This document shows, piece after piece, positions 1 to 8,245 of a stretch of 48,795 nt of DNA. The stretch is from an uncultured Pelagibacteraceae bacterium (GTDB lineage Bacteria; Pseudomonadota; Alphaproteobacteria; Pelagibacterales; Pelagibacteraceae): positions 1 to 48,795 of the forward strand of contig CACKVM010000004.1 of the NCBI GenBank assembly GCA_902603625.1. The letters are read 5' to 3'. Within the stretch, counting starts at the first letter, position 1. The number at the start of each line of letters is the position of its first letter. The notes beneath the pieces are model-generated. The model had not been told where the DNA came from, did no database searches, and saw only the letters and a program-made list of their open reading frames with translations. A program made the position numbers and the translations under genes.

Positions 1-239
1 AAGATTGTAAAAACATTGTCAAGTATTCAAAAATAATTCTTCATGAAGCAATCAAAAAAGGGGGATCAAGTATAAGAGATTTTAAAAATACATTTGGTAA
101 AATGGGTAGTTTTCAAAAAAATTTTAAAGTTTATGAAAGAGAGGGATTGAATTGTAAAAAACATCAATGTAAGGGAAAAATAAAAAAAAAAATTATTTCA
201 AATAGATCCACTTTTTTTTGTGATATTTGTCAAAAATGA
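1..239 (+). CDS. mutM: Formamidopyrimidine-DNA glycosylase, C-terminal part (5' end outside window)
   Basis: This is the last 78 codons of a base-excision-repair glycosylase/AP lyase that removes oxidised purines such as 8-oxoguanine. Reading starts at base 3 and ends in TGA at 237-239. The visible part holds the family's end-of-helix GGSSIRDF stretch, then the GxFQ and VY.REG segment, and the C-terminal zinc finger with two Cys pairs (LNCKKHQC and FFCDICQK). The N-terminal proline nucleophile and catalytic Glu lie outside the window. The finger is complete, so the gene is truncated only by the window edge. It sits just before rpsT, an order I recall from SAR11 and other alphaproteobacteria. 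Confidence 0.9.
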   Translation, partial: DCKNIVKYSKIILHEAIKKGGSSIRDFKNTFGKMGSFQKNFKVYEREGLNCKKHQCKGKIKKKIISNRSTFFCDICQK

Positions 240-252
240 TTAAATTATTTTA

Positions 253-281
253 TTGACCAAAATAAATTCTCAAGTTATACC
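253..281 (+). promoter_or_regulatory. Sigma-70-type promoter for rpsT
   Basis: TTGACC (253-258), a 17-base spacer and TATACC (276-281) form a good promoter in the mutM-rpsT gap. The -10 ends only nine bases before the rpsT ATG at 291, so transcription should start within a few bases of the start codon. The bases after the -10 (CCCTGCGC) are strikingly GC-rich for this genome. Confidence 0.6.
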
Positions 282-290
282 CCTGCGCAT

Positions 291-551
291 ATGGCAAATA
301 CTAAATCTGCAATTAAAAGAATTAGAAGAATATCTAAACAAACAAAAGTCAATAAAGTCAGAAAAAGTAGGTATAAAAGTGCAATAAAAAAGATGAATCT
401 ACTTATAAGTGATAAAAAAAAAAGTGAAGCTTTGAAATTCTTGCCTAAATTGAATTCAGAATTGATGAAAATTGCCAAAACCGGGATTATTAAAAAACAA
501 AATGCATCAAGAAATGTTTCTAGGATAACAAAAAAAATATCTGCACTATAA
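291..551 (+). CDS. rpsT: 30S ribosomal protein S20
   Basis: Small-subunit ribosomal protein that binds 16S rRNA early in assembly. The 86-residue product matches the family's usual length, begins with the conserved MANTKSAIKRIR, and is a Lys/Arg-rich helical protein with the family's RNVSRITKK ending. The ATG at 291 has no recognisable Shine-Dalgarno site; the predicted promoter at 253-281 would give an mRNA with almost no leader. It stands alone between mutM and dnaA. A 105-residue hydrophobic frame on the opposite strand is only a shadow of this gene. Confidence 0.97.
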   Translation: MANTKSAIKRIRRISKQTKVNKVRKSRYKSAIKKMNLLISDKKKSEALKFLPKLNSELMKIAKTGIIKKQNASRNVSRITKKISAL

Positions 552-805
552 GTACTTATACCTCTAGTTGATTCAATTTTCAGGATACGCATTATATATA
601 TTTCAGCTTTACCAAAATTCTATATTTAGATTTAGTAAATAAATTAATTATATTATTTCAATCTAGAATTTTATTTTAAAATAATTTTTTTTTTTAAGAA
701 TAAGATTTACTCAATCATAGATTTCATTTTTTTTTGATTTAAAAAAATAATTACTTGCAAAAATATATGGATGGATTTAATTGAGATTCTTCCTAGTTAA
801 CAATT

Positions 806-2227
806 ATGAATAAAAGTTTTACTAACAAAAATTTAGACAGTTTAAAAACAAGAAATTTAAACTGGACCATAATACAAACTGAAATGAAATCTAAATTAGG
901 TTCTGAAGTTTATGAAAGTTGGTTAAAAAAGATAAATTTTTTAGATGAATTTAATAATTACATCTTGTTAACTGTTCCAACAAGATTTATTAGAGATTGG
1001 ATTACCTCTAGATATTTAGATCAAATTTTACAGATTGTTCGAAATTACAAAAAAGATATAGTCAGGATAGAATTTAAAATTGATGATAATAATTTAGTTA
1101 AATCAAACGAACAAAAAGATGTTTCAATAAATGTTAGTAATAAAGAAAATATTTCTTTTATAAAAGACTATCAATTCCAATATAATAGAATTGATCCCAA
1201 CAAAAGATTTGATAATTTCTTAACAGGTTCTAGTAACAAACTTGCTTATGAAGCATCTTTAAAAGTTTCAGAAAATATTTCAACTTATAATCCGCTTTAT
1301 ATTTATGGGGGTGTAGGTATGGGAAAAACTCACTTATTGAATGCAATTGGAATTGAATTAAAAAAAAATAATAAAGTAATGTTCATTCCTGCTGAGAGAT
1401 TTATGTATCAATTTGTAAAATCTATAAAATCTAATGATATGGTAAAATTCAAAGAATTTTTTAGAAATACAGATATCCTCATCATTGATGATATTCAATT
1501 TATGAATGGAAAAGAGGCCATGCAAGAGGAATTTTTTCATACATTTAATGCTTTATTAGATAAAGGCTCTCAGATTGTTGTATCTGCTGATAGGGCTCCA
1601 AACAGATTATCAAGAATACAAGAGAGAATAAAATCTAGATTTGCAGGTGGACTTGTTGTCGATATCCAAAAACCTGATTTAGAACTAAGGAAAAAAATTA
1701 TTGAGCATAAAGTTGATGATTTAAATAATCTTTATTTAGATCAAATTAAAATATCTAAAGATATTCAAGATTATTTAAGTACGGAAATAACAACTAGTAT
1801 AAGAGAGCTAGTTGGGGCCATGAATAGAATAGTTTCATTTTCAAGAATTTATAATAAAGTGCCTAATCTAGCTGAGACAAAAGTAGTTTTAAAAGATTTA
1901 TTAAATTTATCAGAAAATAAAGTTACTATTGACTTAATACAAACTTTAGTTTGTAAATTTTTTAAGATAAGTAAAAATGAAATGCTTTCGTCAAGAAGAT
2001 CAAGGTATTTAGTAAGACCAAGACAGACAGCAATTTATTTGACAAAAATATTGACATCTAAGTCTCTGCCAGAAATTGGAAGAGAATTTTCTAATAGAGA
2101 TCATACAACAATAATTCACTCAGTTAAAACAATTGAAAAATTGAAAGAAAAAGATCCTGAAATGGTTGATAATATTAACAAATTAAAAAACCAGATATTA
2201 TATAATAACAAAGATAATGAAATTTAA
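806..2227 (+). CDS. dnaA: Chromosomal replication initiator protein DnaA
   Basis: Initiator ATPase that binds DnaA boxes and opens the origin. The 473-residue protein has the domain I helicase-loading region (about 18-90), a variable linker, the AAA+ core with Walker A GGVGMGKTHLL near 168-178 and Walker B IIDDIQF, and a C-terminal helix-turn-helix with the signature NRDHTTIIHSVK. All are intact. The 254-base gap upstream (552-805) holds no protein gene and no clear consensus DnaA box; a weak promoter candidate is TTGCAA (755-760) with TTTAAT (776-781), spacer only 15. The 3' end overlaps dnaN by 11 bases, so the two are co-transcribed. Confidence 0.98.
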   Translation: MNKSFTNKNLDSLKTRNLNWTIIQTEMKSKLGSEVYESWLKKINFLDEFNNYILLTVPTRFIRDWITSRYLDQILQIVRNYKKDIVRIEFKIDDNNLVKSNEQKDVSINVSNKENISFIKDYQFQYNRIDPNKRFDNFLTGSSNKLAYEASLKVSENISTYNPLYIYGGVGMGKTHLLNAIGIELKKNNKVMFIPAERFMYQFVKSIKSNDMVKFKEFFRNTDILIIDDIQFMNGKEAMQEEFFHTFNALLDKGSQIVVSADRAPNRLSRIQERIKSRFAGGLVVDIQKPDLELRKKIIEHKVDDLNNLYLDQIKISKDIQDYLSTEITTSIRELVGAMNRIVSFSRIYNKVPNLAETKVVLKDLLNLSENKVTIDLIQTLVCKFFKISKNEMLSSRRSRYLVRPRQTAIYLTKILTSKSLPEIGREFSNRDHTTIIHSVKTIEKLKEKDPEMVDNINKLKNQILYNNKDNEI

Positions 2228-3329
2228 CGTCAATCAGCAAGATTTACAATCAGCCTTAAATTATTGTCAGGGTGTTATCGAAAAAAGAAGCACATTACCA
2301 ATCTTATCAAATGTTTTAATGGATGTAAGTAATTCAAAACTAATAATTACAGCTACTGACCTAGATTTAATTTTTATACATCAAATCGATAATATTGAAG
2401 TGGTAGAGGAAGGCAGAACAACTACAACTTCTTCAATAATGTATGATATTGTGAGAAAGTTTACATCAGGTAAAAAAATAAATTTATCATTGTCAAATGA
2501 AAGTAAACTTCAACTGGAGTCAGACAACTCAATCTTTAATTTAAACTGTATAAACTCTTCTGAGTTCCCACTTACTGATGAAAATTTCAATGAAAATGAA
2601 TTTGTTATTAATTCAAAAAAACTATTAAAATTACTGAATAAATGTAAATTTTCAGTGTCAAATGATGAAACAAGACATTATTTGAGTGGAATATATTTTC
2701 ATCAAACTATTGTAGATGATAAAAATTATCTAACAGCAGTTGCAACAGATAGTCATAGAATGTCTATTTCTAAAACAAGATTAGAACAAAAAATTAATTT
2801 TGAACCAGTTATTTTGCCAAAAAAAACAATATTTCAGTTAGTATCTTTACTTGATAGTTACGACGGAGATGTAAAAATTTCAAATGTAAAGTCAAAAATT
2901 AAATTTGAATTAGATAAAAGTATTTTAATTTCAAAATTAATTGATGGAAAATTTCCAAATTATATTCAAGTAATTCCAAAAAATAATCAAAAAAAACTTG
3001 AAATAAATCTTAAACTTTTTTTAAACTCTGTTGATAGAGTTGCCTCAGTTTCTCTTGATAAGAAAGATGGGGTTAAATTCAATCTGACAAAAGAATCTTT
3101 AAACCTATCAGTAAATAATACAAATAGTGGTGATGGTAATGAAACATTAAATGTTAAATTTGATCATGACTTAGAAATAAGTTTTAATTCTAGATATTTA
3201 CTGGATGTAGCATCTCAAATTGACGGAGAAAATATAGAAATTTTTTTTAATGACACTGGATCTCCAGCATTAATTAAGGATCCAGGCGATTTTGATAGTA
3301 TTTATGTAGTTATGCCAATGAAAGGTTAA
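2217..3329 (+). CDS. dnaN: DNA polymerase III sliding clamp (beta subunit)
   Basis: Ring-shaped processivity clamp of the replicative polymerase. At 370 residues it has the usual three-domain length. Recognisable family features are the N-terminal MKFNV..DLQSALN, EKRSTLPILSNVLM, the central LSGIYFH..TAVATDSHRM region, and the C-terminal SPALIKD...VVMPMKG ending. The ATG lies inside the end of dnaA in another frame, so translation is probably coupled. It is not followed by recF, the usual third gene; the next gene is a convergent acyltransferase whose stop codon overlaps this one in a shared TTAA (3326-3329). Confidence 0.97.
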   Translation: MKFNVNQQDLQSALNYCQGVIEKRSTLPILSNVLMDVSNSKLIITATDLDLIFIHQIDNIEVVEEGRTTTTSSIMYDIVRKFTSGKKINLSLSNESKLQLESDNSIFNLNCINSSEFPLTDENFNENEFVINSKKLLKLLNKCKFSVSNDETRHYLSGIYFHQTIVDDKNYLTAVATDSHRMSISKTRLEQKINFEPVILPKKTIFQLVSLLDSYDGDVKISNVKSKIKFELDKSILISKLIDGKFPNYIQVIPKNNQKKLEINLKLFLNSVDRVASVSLDKKDGVKFNLTKESLNLSVNNTNSGDGNETLNVKFDHDLEISFNSRYLLDVASQIDGENIEIFFNDTGSPALIKDPGDFDSIYVVMPMKG

Positions 3330-4027
3330 TTTACTTTATTTAATTCAAAATAAATTTTGTTTTCTAAATTTTTTAAAAAATTATTATTTTCTAAATTATA
3401 ATCAATTGAGGGTAAGATTGAAATTATTATTTTTTTATCAGAATTTTTAAGTCCTTTTTTTGGCCAAACATACCCTGAATTAATAGCGATAGGTTGACAA
3501 GAAATTTTTAATTCGTGGTATATTCTTGCAACTCCTTTTTTAAATGGTGGTCTCTCTTCTGGTTTTACTCTTGTACCTTGAGGAAATATTATTAGAGGTC
3601 TATCAGAGTTTATCTTAAGTTTATTTATTTCATCAAAAAATGATAAGTTATCTTTCGTAACTTTATTTCTTTTTATTGAAATAGATCCTATTTTTTTTAG
3701 GTACCAACCAAATATTGGAATTAAAAAAAGTTCTTTTTTAAGAATAAAAACCGGTGAATTAAAAATAGTTTGAAGATAAAATGTTTCGAACATGGATTGA
3801 TGAGAAGCTGCAATAAAAAATTTACTGTCTTTTATAATATTTTCTTTTCCTTTAATCTCAATTTTGACATTTAAAATATTTTTTAAGCAAAAGCCTGTCC
3901 AATACCCCATTAACTTCCCTCCTTTTAAAACAATCGAACGAGGTAAAAATAAAGCAGGTAAAAATATTATCGATATAAAAATTATTCCTGAAAAAAAAAT
4001 TGTACTAAATAGTAAATTCTTAAACAT
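3326..4027 (-). CDS. plsC: 1-acyl-sn-glycerol-3-phosphate acyltransferase (PlsC family)
   Basis: Membrane enzyme expected to acylate lysophosphatidic acid to phosphatidic acid in phospholipid synthesis. The 233 residues begin with one or two hydrophobic segments (about 5-30). The acyltransferase block I reads SHQSMFE (H76 to E81), that is H-x4-E rather than the usual H-x4-D. Block III is FPQGTR, a common variant of FPEGTR, followed by PFKKGVARIY and a substrate proline region near PIAINSGYVWP. It lies 10 bases downstream of lysA on the same strand. The family assignment is secure; the exact acyl acceptor is inferred. Confidence 0.87.
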   Translation of the reverse strand: MFKNLLFSTIFFSGIIFISIIFLPALFLPRSIVLKGGKLMGYWTGFCLKNILNVKIEIKGKENIIKDSKFFIAASHQSMFETFYLQTIFNSPVFILKKELFLIPIFGWYLKKIGSISIKRNKVTKDNLSFFDEINKLKINSDRPLIIFPQGTRVKPEERPPFKKGVARIYHELKISCQPIAINSGYVWPKKGLKNSDKKIIISILPSIDYNLENNNFLKNLENKIYFELNKVN

Positions 4028-4037
4028 TGTTATAATG

Positions 4038-5252
4038 TTATATTAATTCTGATAATTTTTGTCTTTTTTTAATAACTTGAATTTTAGAATTTTTTATTAG
4101 TATCTCTATTGGTTTAGGTCTTATATTATAATTTGAGGCTAAAGAAATTCCATAAGCACCAACATCACATATTACCACAAAACTTTTTTCATTTAATTTT
4201 TGGAATCTTTTTACTGTTAAAAATTTATCTGTGCTTTCACAAATAGGGCCAACAAATTCGTAAACTTTATTTGTTATTTGAGAAGTTTTATTTACTGCAA
4301 TTATCTTATGTTGAGCACCATAAAGTGCTGGTCTAATTAAATCATTCATAGCTGCGTCTAAAATAATAAAATCTTTTTTGGTGCTTTCTTTTATATATAA
4401 GATTTTTGTAATCAAAACTGCTGTATTTCCTATAATAAACCTTCCCGGTTCAAAAATAATTTTTGAGCTACTAATATCTAAAATTTTTTGAATACTTTGA
4501 GAATATTTTTTTAGATTAAGTTTAGATTTATTATGTATGTAATCTATACCCATACCACCACCTAAATCTATGTATTCGAAATTAAATTTAGATTTTTTTA
4601 TTACTCTATTCACTACATTAAGCATCTTTTGATAAGGTCTATGGCTTAATATTTGACTTCCAATATGTACACTTAAACATTTTAAATTTAAATTTTTTGA
4701 TTTTTTTATAAAGTTTACTAATTGTAAAAACATTTTTTCATCTACACCAAATTTATTTTCTTTTTTTCCAGTTGAAATTTGTTTAAGCGTTTTTGCATCA
4801 GTATTGGGATTTAACCTTATACCAATATTTACAGTTATTTTTTTTCTTTTTGCTATTTTTTCAATTTCTAAAATTTCATTTTTAGACTCTGTGTTTATTA
4901 ATAAAATTTTTTTATCAATAGCAAATTCGATTTCTTTTTTAGTTTTTCCGATTCCAGAAAAAACAATTTTATTTGGTTTGATTCCTGCTTTTAGAGCTTT
5001 CATCAATTCACCCATTGAAACTACATCTGCTCCAAGATTAAAATTTTTGATTTCTTTAAGAATACTCAAATTTGAATTAGCCTTTACTGCAAAACATATA
5101 AGAGGATCTATTTGTTTAAAAGCGTTTTTAAAATCTAAAATATTTTCTTTTATTCTTCTAAAAGAATAACAATAAATTGGCGTATCAAACTTTTTTGCCA
5201 TAGATTCTATGTTAAAACCATCAAAATTAAGCTTATTTTTTTTATATATCAT
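4038..5252 (-). CDS. lysA: Diaminopimelate decarboxylase
   Basis: PLP enzyme that decarboxylates meso-diaminopimelate to L-lysine, the last step of lysine synthesis. The 404-residue protein has the PLP lysine in FAVKANSN (K57), the HIGSQI motif, the glycine-rich phosphate loop LGGGMGIDY, FEPGR, and the CESTD motif whose Cys completes the neighbouring subunit's active site. Length is normal for the fold III family. It overlaps the stop of the small lipoprotein gene upstream by four bases (ATGA), giving the order argH-lptM-lysA, which is common in alphaproteobacteria. Confidence 0.97.
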   Translation of the reverse strand: MIYKKNKLNFDGFNIESMAKKFDTPIYCYSFRRIKENILDFKNAFKQIDPLICFAVKANSNLSILKEIKNFNLGADVVSMGELMKALKAGIKPNKIVFSGIGKTKKEIEFAIDKKILLINTESKNEILEIEKIAKRKKITVNIGIRLNPNTDAKTLKQISTGKKENKFGVDEKMFLQLVNFIKKSKNLNLKCLSVHIGSQILSHRPYQKMLNVVNRVIKKSKFNFEYIDLGGGMGIDYIHNKSKLNLKKYSQSIQKILDISSSKIIFEPGRFIIGNTAVLITKILYIKESTKKDFIILDAAMNDLIRPALYGAQHKIIAVNKTSQITNKVYEFVGPICESTDKFLTVKRFQKLNEKSFVVICDVGAYGISLASNYNIRPKPIEILIKNSKIQVIKKRQKLSELI

Positions 5253-5383
5253 GAAAATAAGTTTTTATTTGTAGTAATTTTTTTTGAATTTGAATTTTTA
5301 TCATTATAAACAGGATCACCTTTTTTTCCACACGATGATGACAAGATAGTAACAAATAAGATTATAAGAATTTTTTTAATCAT
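5249..5383 (-). CDS. lptM: Small lipoprotein, LptM (YifL) family
   Basis: A 44-residue outer-membrane-type lipoprotein gene. It starts at ATG 5383-5381, overlapping the argH stop as ATGA, and stops at 5251-5249, overlapping the lysA start the same way. The product starts MIKKILIILF, a short signal peptide, then a lipobox ending SSSC with Cys18, followed by GKKGDPVY, the hallmark CGxKGP/D motif of the family, and a short polar tail. LptM proteins help mature the LptD-LptE LPS export translocon in enterobacteria; that role here is inferred. Context (between argH and lysA) and motif agree. Confidence 0.85.
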   Translation of the reverse strand: MIKKILIILFVTILSSSCGKKGDPVYNDKNSNSKKITTNKNLFS

Positions 5384-6768
5384 TTCTTTTTATATTTCAT
5401 TATCATCTTTTTTATATTTTCAAAAGATGTTCCTCCATACGATTTTTTAGAATTTACCGAATTTTTCAAATCGAAAACCTTTAGGACATCATCCTTTAGT
5501 TTTGGTTCAATTTTTTTAAGTTCTTCTAATTTTAAATCTTTTAATTTTTTCTTTTTTTTTTCAGCCATATTTACGATTTCTGCTGTCTTTTGATAAGCCT
5601 TTCTGAAGGACATTGAATAGTTTTTAACTAGATAATCTGCAAGATCTGTTGCTGTAATATAACCTGACTCAGCTAATCTAATCATTTCTTTTTTATTTGG
5701 ACTTATATTTTTTAAAACTTCATTTAAAATTTTCAAACAATTAATAAGAGTATCAAAAGATTTAAAAGTAATTTCTTTGTCATCTTGTAAATCTTTGAAG
5801 TAAGACAATGGCAATCCCTTTAAAATTGTTAACATTGAAAAAAAACTAGCAAATGAGGTTCCTGTTTTTCCTCTTAGATATTCCAAAAGGTCAGGATTCT
5901 TTTTTTGGGGCATTATTGATGAACCTGTCACTATTTTATCTGAAAGATGAATTAATTTAAATCCATCCGAGTTCCAAATTATAAGTTCTTCAGCTATTCT
6001 AGAAATATGCAAGGAGCAAACAGATATACTATATAAAAAATCTAAAACAAAATCTCTATCTGCGACTGTATCTATAGAATTGTTAGTTGGTTTTTTAAAT
6101 CCTAATTTTTTTGTAGTATAATTTCTATCAATATTAAATGATGTGCCTGTCAGTGCAACTACACCTAATGGATTTTCATTTAGATTTTCTAAATTAAATT
6201 CAAGTCTTTTTTTATCTCTAGAAAACATTTCTACATAAGCCATAAGATAATGTGCAAAAGAGGTAGGTTGTGCATTTTTCATATGAGTGAAACCTGGCAT
6301 GATAGTCATTATATTTGCTTCAGCTAATTTTAGAATGGAGTTAATTATTTTATCTAAGTTTGAATTTATTTCTCTATTTGCATTCTTAATCCAAATCTTA
6401 AAATCTACTAATACTTGATCATTTCTTGATCTAGCAGTATGGATGTATCCAGCTTCCTCCCCAATGATTTCAAAAAGTTTTTTTTCGATATTTATATGAA
6501 TGTCTTCATGTTTTTCATTGAAATCAAATTTATTTTTCAAAATATCTTTCTCAATTTTTTGTAATCCGTAGATGATCTTATTTTTGATTTTAAATGTAAT
6601 GATTTTTTGTCTAAAAAGCATTTCTACATGTGCTATTGATCCTAGAATATCTTCTTTATACAATCTTTTATCAATATTAATTGAACTACCAATTTTTTGG
6701 AATAAAGCAGACGATTTTTTCTTAATTCTAGAATTCCATATTGCCTTATTGTTTTTATTTTTGTCCAT
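5380..6768 (-). CDS. argH: Argininosuccinate lyase
   Basis: Cleaves argininosuccinate to arginine and fumarate, the last step of arginine synthesis. At 462 residues it is full length. It carries the conserved HTARSRNDQV segment, the catalytic-loop signature GSSIMPQKKNPD, and the C-terminal GGTSF.N motif. It heads the minus-strand argH-lptM-lysA operon. Only 24 bases separate its start from the divergent thioredoxin-like gene, so the two promoters must overlap heavily or sit inside coding sequence. The pairing of argH-lysA with a divergent tlpA is, as I recall, widespread in alphaproteobacteria. Confidence 0.97.
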   Translation of the reverse strand: MDKNKNNKAIWNSRIKKKSSALFQKIGSSINIDKRLYKEDILGSIAHVEMLFRQKIITFKIKNKIIYGLQKIEKDILKNKFDFNEKHEDIHINIEKKLFEIIGEEAGYIHTARSRNDQVLVDFKIWIKNANREINSNLDKIINSILKLAEANIMTIMPGFTHMKNAQPTSFAHYLMAYVEMFSRDKKRLEFNLENLNENPLGVVALTGTSFNIDRNYTTKKLGFKKPTNNSIDTVADRDFVLDFLYSISVCSLHISRIAEELIIWNSDGFKLIHLSDKIVTGSSIMPQKKNPDLLEYLRGKTGTSFASFFSMLTILKGLPLSYFKDLQDDKEITFKSFDTLINCLKILNEVLKNISPNKKEMIRLAESGYITATDLADYLVKNYSMSFRKAYQKTAEIVNMAEKKKKKLKDLKLEELKKIEPKLKDDVLKVFDLKNSVNSKKSYGGTSFENIKKMIMKYKKK

Positions 6769-6792
6769 GATAATTAATTATACTTATATAAT

Positions 6793-7302
6793 ATGAGATT
6801 TTTAATAATATTTATTTTTTTGATATCAAAGTCATATAGTTATGAGTCTATAGAGATAAAAAATCTTATTATTAACAAGGATTTAAAAAAATATGAAAAT
6901 ATAACGTTTCTTGATACTAACAATAAGTCAATCAATTTAAACGATTATGAGGGTAATCTAATTTTATTGAACTTTTGGGCCACTTGGTGCGCTCCTTGTA
7001 AAGAAGAAATGCCCTCTTTAGATTCATTACTAGAAAATAAATATTTAGATAAATTACAAATATTTCCTATTAATATAGGAAATGAAAATTTTGAAAAGGC
7101 TTTGAAATTTTTTGATGAAGTTGGAATACAAAATTTAAATTTATATTTTGATCCACCAGTTACACTGGCTAAAAAGTTTAATTTAAGAGGTCTTCCTACT
7201 ACAATTTTAATTGATAAAAAAGGTTTTGAATTCGCAAGAATTATTGGGTCTATTGATTTTCAAAATAAAAAATTTGTTGATTGGTTAATCGAATATAATT
7301 AG
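6793..7302 (+). CDS. tlpA: TlpA-like thiol:disulfide oxidoreductase, secreted thioredoxin fold
   Basis: Likely periplasmic reductant. The 169 residues start with a signal peptide or membrane anchor (about 1-17), then a TlpA/AhpC-TSA-type thioredoxin fold with the active site WATWCAPC (Cys66 and Cys69) followed by KEEMPSL, and the cis-proline segment LRGLPTTILID. TlpA-family proteins reduce apo-cytochrome c or copper-delivery proteins; which one applies cannot be told from sequence. It is divergent from argH and shares its stop region (TTAG, 7299-7302) with the convergent HIG1-type gene. Confidence 0.85.
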   Translation: MRFLIIFIFLISKSYSYESIEIKNLIINKDLKKYENITFLDTNNKSINLNDYEGNLILLNFWATWCAPCKEEMPSLDSLLENKYLDKLQIFPINIGNENFEKALKFFDEVGIQNLNLYFDPPVTLAKKFNLRGLPTTILIDKKGFEFARIIGSIDFQNKKFVDWLIEYN

Positions 7303-7502
7303 TTTTTAAAAAAATACGCAAATCCAACTAAGGCAATTATAGCAATAAATTGTAACAAAACCCTTAATTGCATCAATTTATTTGAATATTTTTTACTTGC
7401 TTCACCCCCTTTAAACAAAGTCCCAATACCTAAAATAAGAATTATACCTACAGCAAGTAATAAAACTATAGAAAGTATTTTTAGAATTATTTCAGAAATC
7501 AT
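7299..7502 (-). CDS. Twin transmembrane protein, HIG1-domain type
   Basis: A 67-residue inner-membrane protein with two hydrophobic helices (about 3-25 and 46-64) joined by the loop LFKGGEASKKYSNKLMQLRV. That loop resembles the HIG1 domain, found in mitochondrial and alphaproteobacterial proteins linked to respiratory supercomplexes and cytochrome oxidase. I chose ATG 7502-7500 rather than an upstream frame-extending start at 7592, because the longer version would run into the start of the divergent esterase gene and has no family similarity. Respiratory function is inferred from the family only. Confidence 0.75.
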   Translation of the reverse strand: MISEIILKILSIVLLLAVGIILILGIGTLFKGGEASKKYSNKLMQLRVLLQFIAIIALVGFAYFFKN

Positions 7503-7551
7503 GATTGTATTGTAGGATGTTTTAATAATAAAAAAACATAAATCATAAAGT

Positions 7552-8202
7552 ATGACATTTTGTCTAGACACAATTATATTAAAACCAGACAATAAAGAAA
7601 TTAAAAATGCTGTTATTTTACTCCATGGTTATGGAGGGGACGGAAAAGATATAAGTATACTTTCTTATAATTGGAAAAGATATCTACCAAACACAGTTTT
7701 TATATGTCCAAATGGCCATGAAAAATGTTCTATAAATCCAGCAGGATTTCAATGGTTTGATCTAACAAATGATGATAAAGATTATATTTTAGAACAATCT
7801 ATTAAGGCAGAAAAAAAATTAAATCAATTTATAGATGAAGTTAAAAATGAATTTGGATTAAAAAATAATAATATTTGTTTATCTGGATTTAGCCAAGGAT
7901 GTATGATGTCTATAAATTTAGGATTAACCTCAAACGAGGGATATAATTGTATTGTAGGTTTTTCAGGAAAAATTATCAATGAGAATGATTTAAGAGAAAG
8001 AATAAAATTTCCTACAGAAACACTTTTAATTCATGGGGACTCAGATCAAGTAGTTCAACCCAATTTTATGTTAGAGGCTAAAGATTTTTTTATTAGAAAC
8101 AAAATTAAGATAGAGACACACTTGATAAAAAACTGCGACCATAATATTCCAATAGAAGCATCAAGTATAGCATTAAATTATATTAAAAAAAATTTTTTGT
8201 AG
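7552..8202 (+). CDS. Phospholipase/carboxylesterase family alpha/beta hydrolase
   Basis: A 216-residue member of the abhydrolase-2 (lysophospholipase/carboxylesterase) family. Visible are the oxyanion HGYGGDG motif near 25-31, the nucleophile elbow GFSQG with Ser114, the acid in LLIHGDSDQVV and the catalytic His in KNCDHNIP. The motifs and spacing fit the family and length is normal. There is no signal peptide, so it is cytoplasmic. It starts 49 bases from the divergent HIG1-type gene. The natural substrate is unknown; short acyl esters are typical for the family. Confidence 0.85.
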   Translation: MTFCLDTIILKPDNKEIKNAVILLHGYGGDGKDISILSYNWKRYLPNTVFICPNGHEKCSINPAGFQWFDLTNDDKDYILEQSIKAEKKLNQFIDEVKNEFGLKNNNICLSGFSQGCMMSINLGLTSNEGYNCIVGFSGKIINENDLRERIKFPTETLLIHGDSDQVVQPNFMLEAKDFFIRNKIKIETHLIKNCDHNIPIEASSIALNYIKKNFL

Positions 8203-8245
8203 CCACATCATTGAAATAATTTTTTTTTTAAGTTAAAGTTTAATT

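Noticed and set aside
547-560. Perfect 14-bp palindrome TATAAGTACTTATA overlapping the rpsT stop
   Set aside because: In so AT-rich a sequence several 14-bp palindromes are expected by chance in 49 kb, and it has no T-run or partner site.
275-592. 105-residue hydrophobic frame on the minus strand over rpsT
   Set aside because: Antisense shadow of the Lys-rich S20 gene; Phe/Leu/Ile runs are what antisense of AAA codons gives. No family match.
552-805. Replication origin (oriC) beside dnaA
   Set aside because: No clear DnaA boxes (TTATCCACA-like) or clustered GATC found. Alphaproteobacterial origins often lie elsewhere, so not called.
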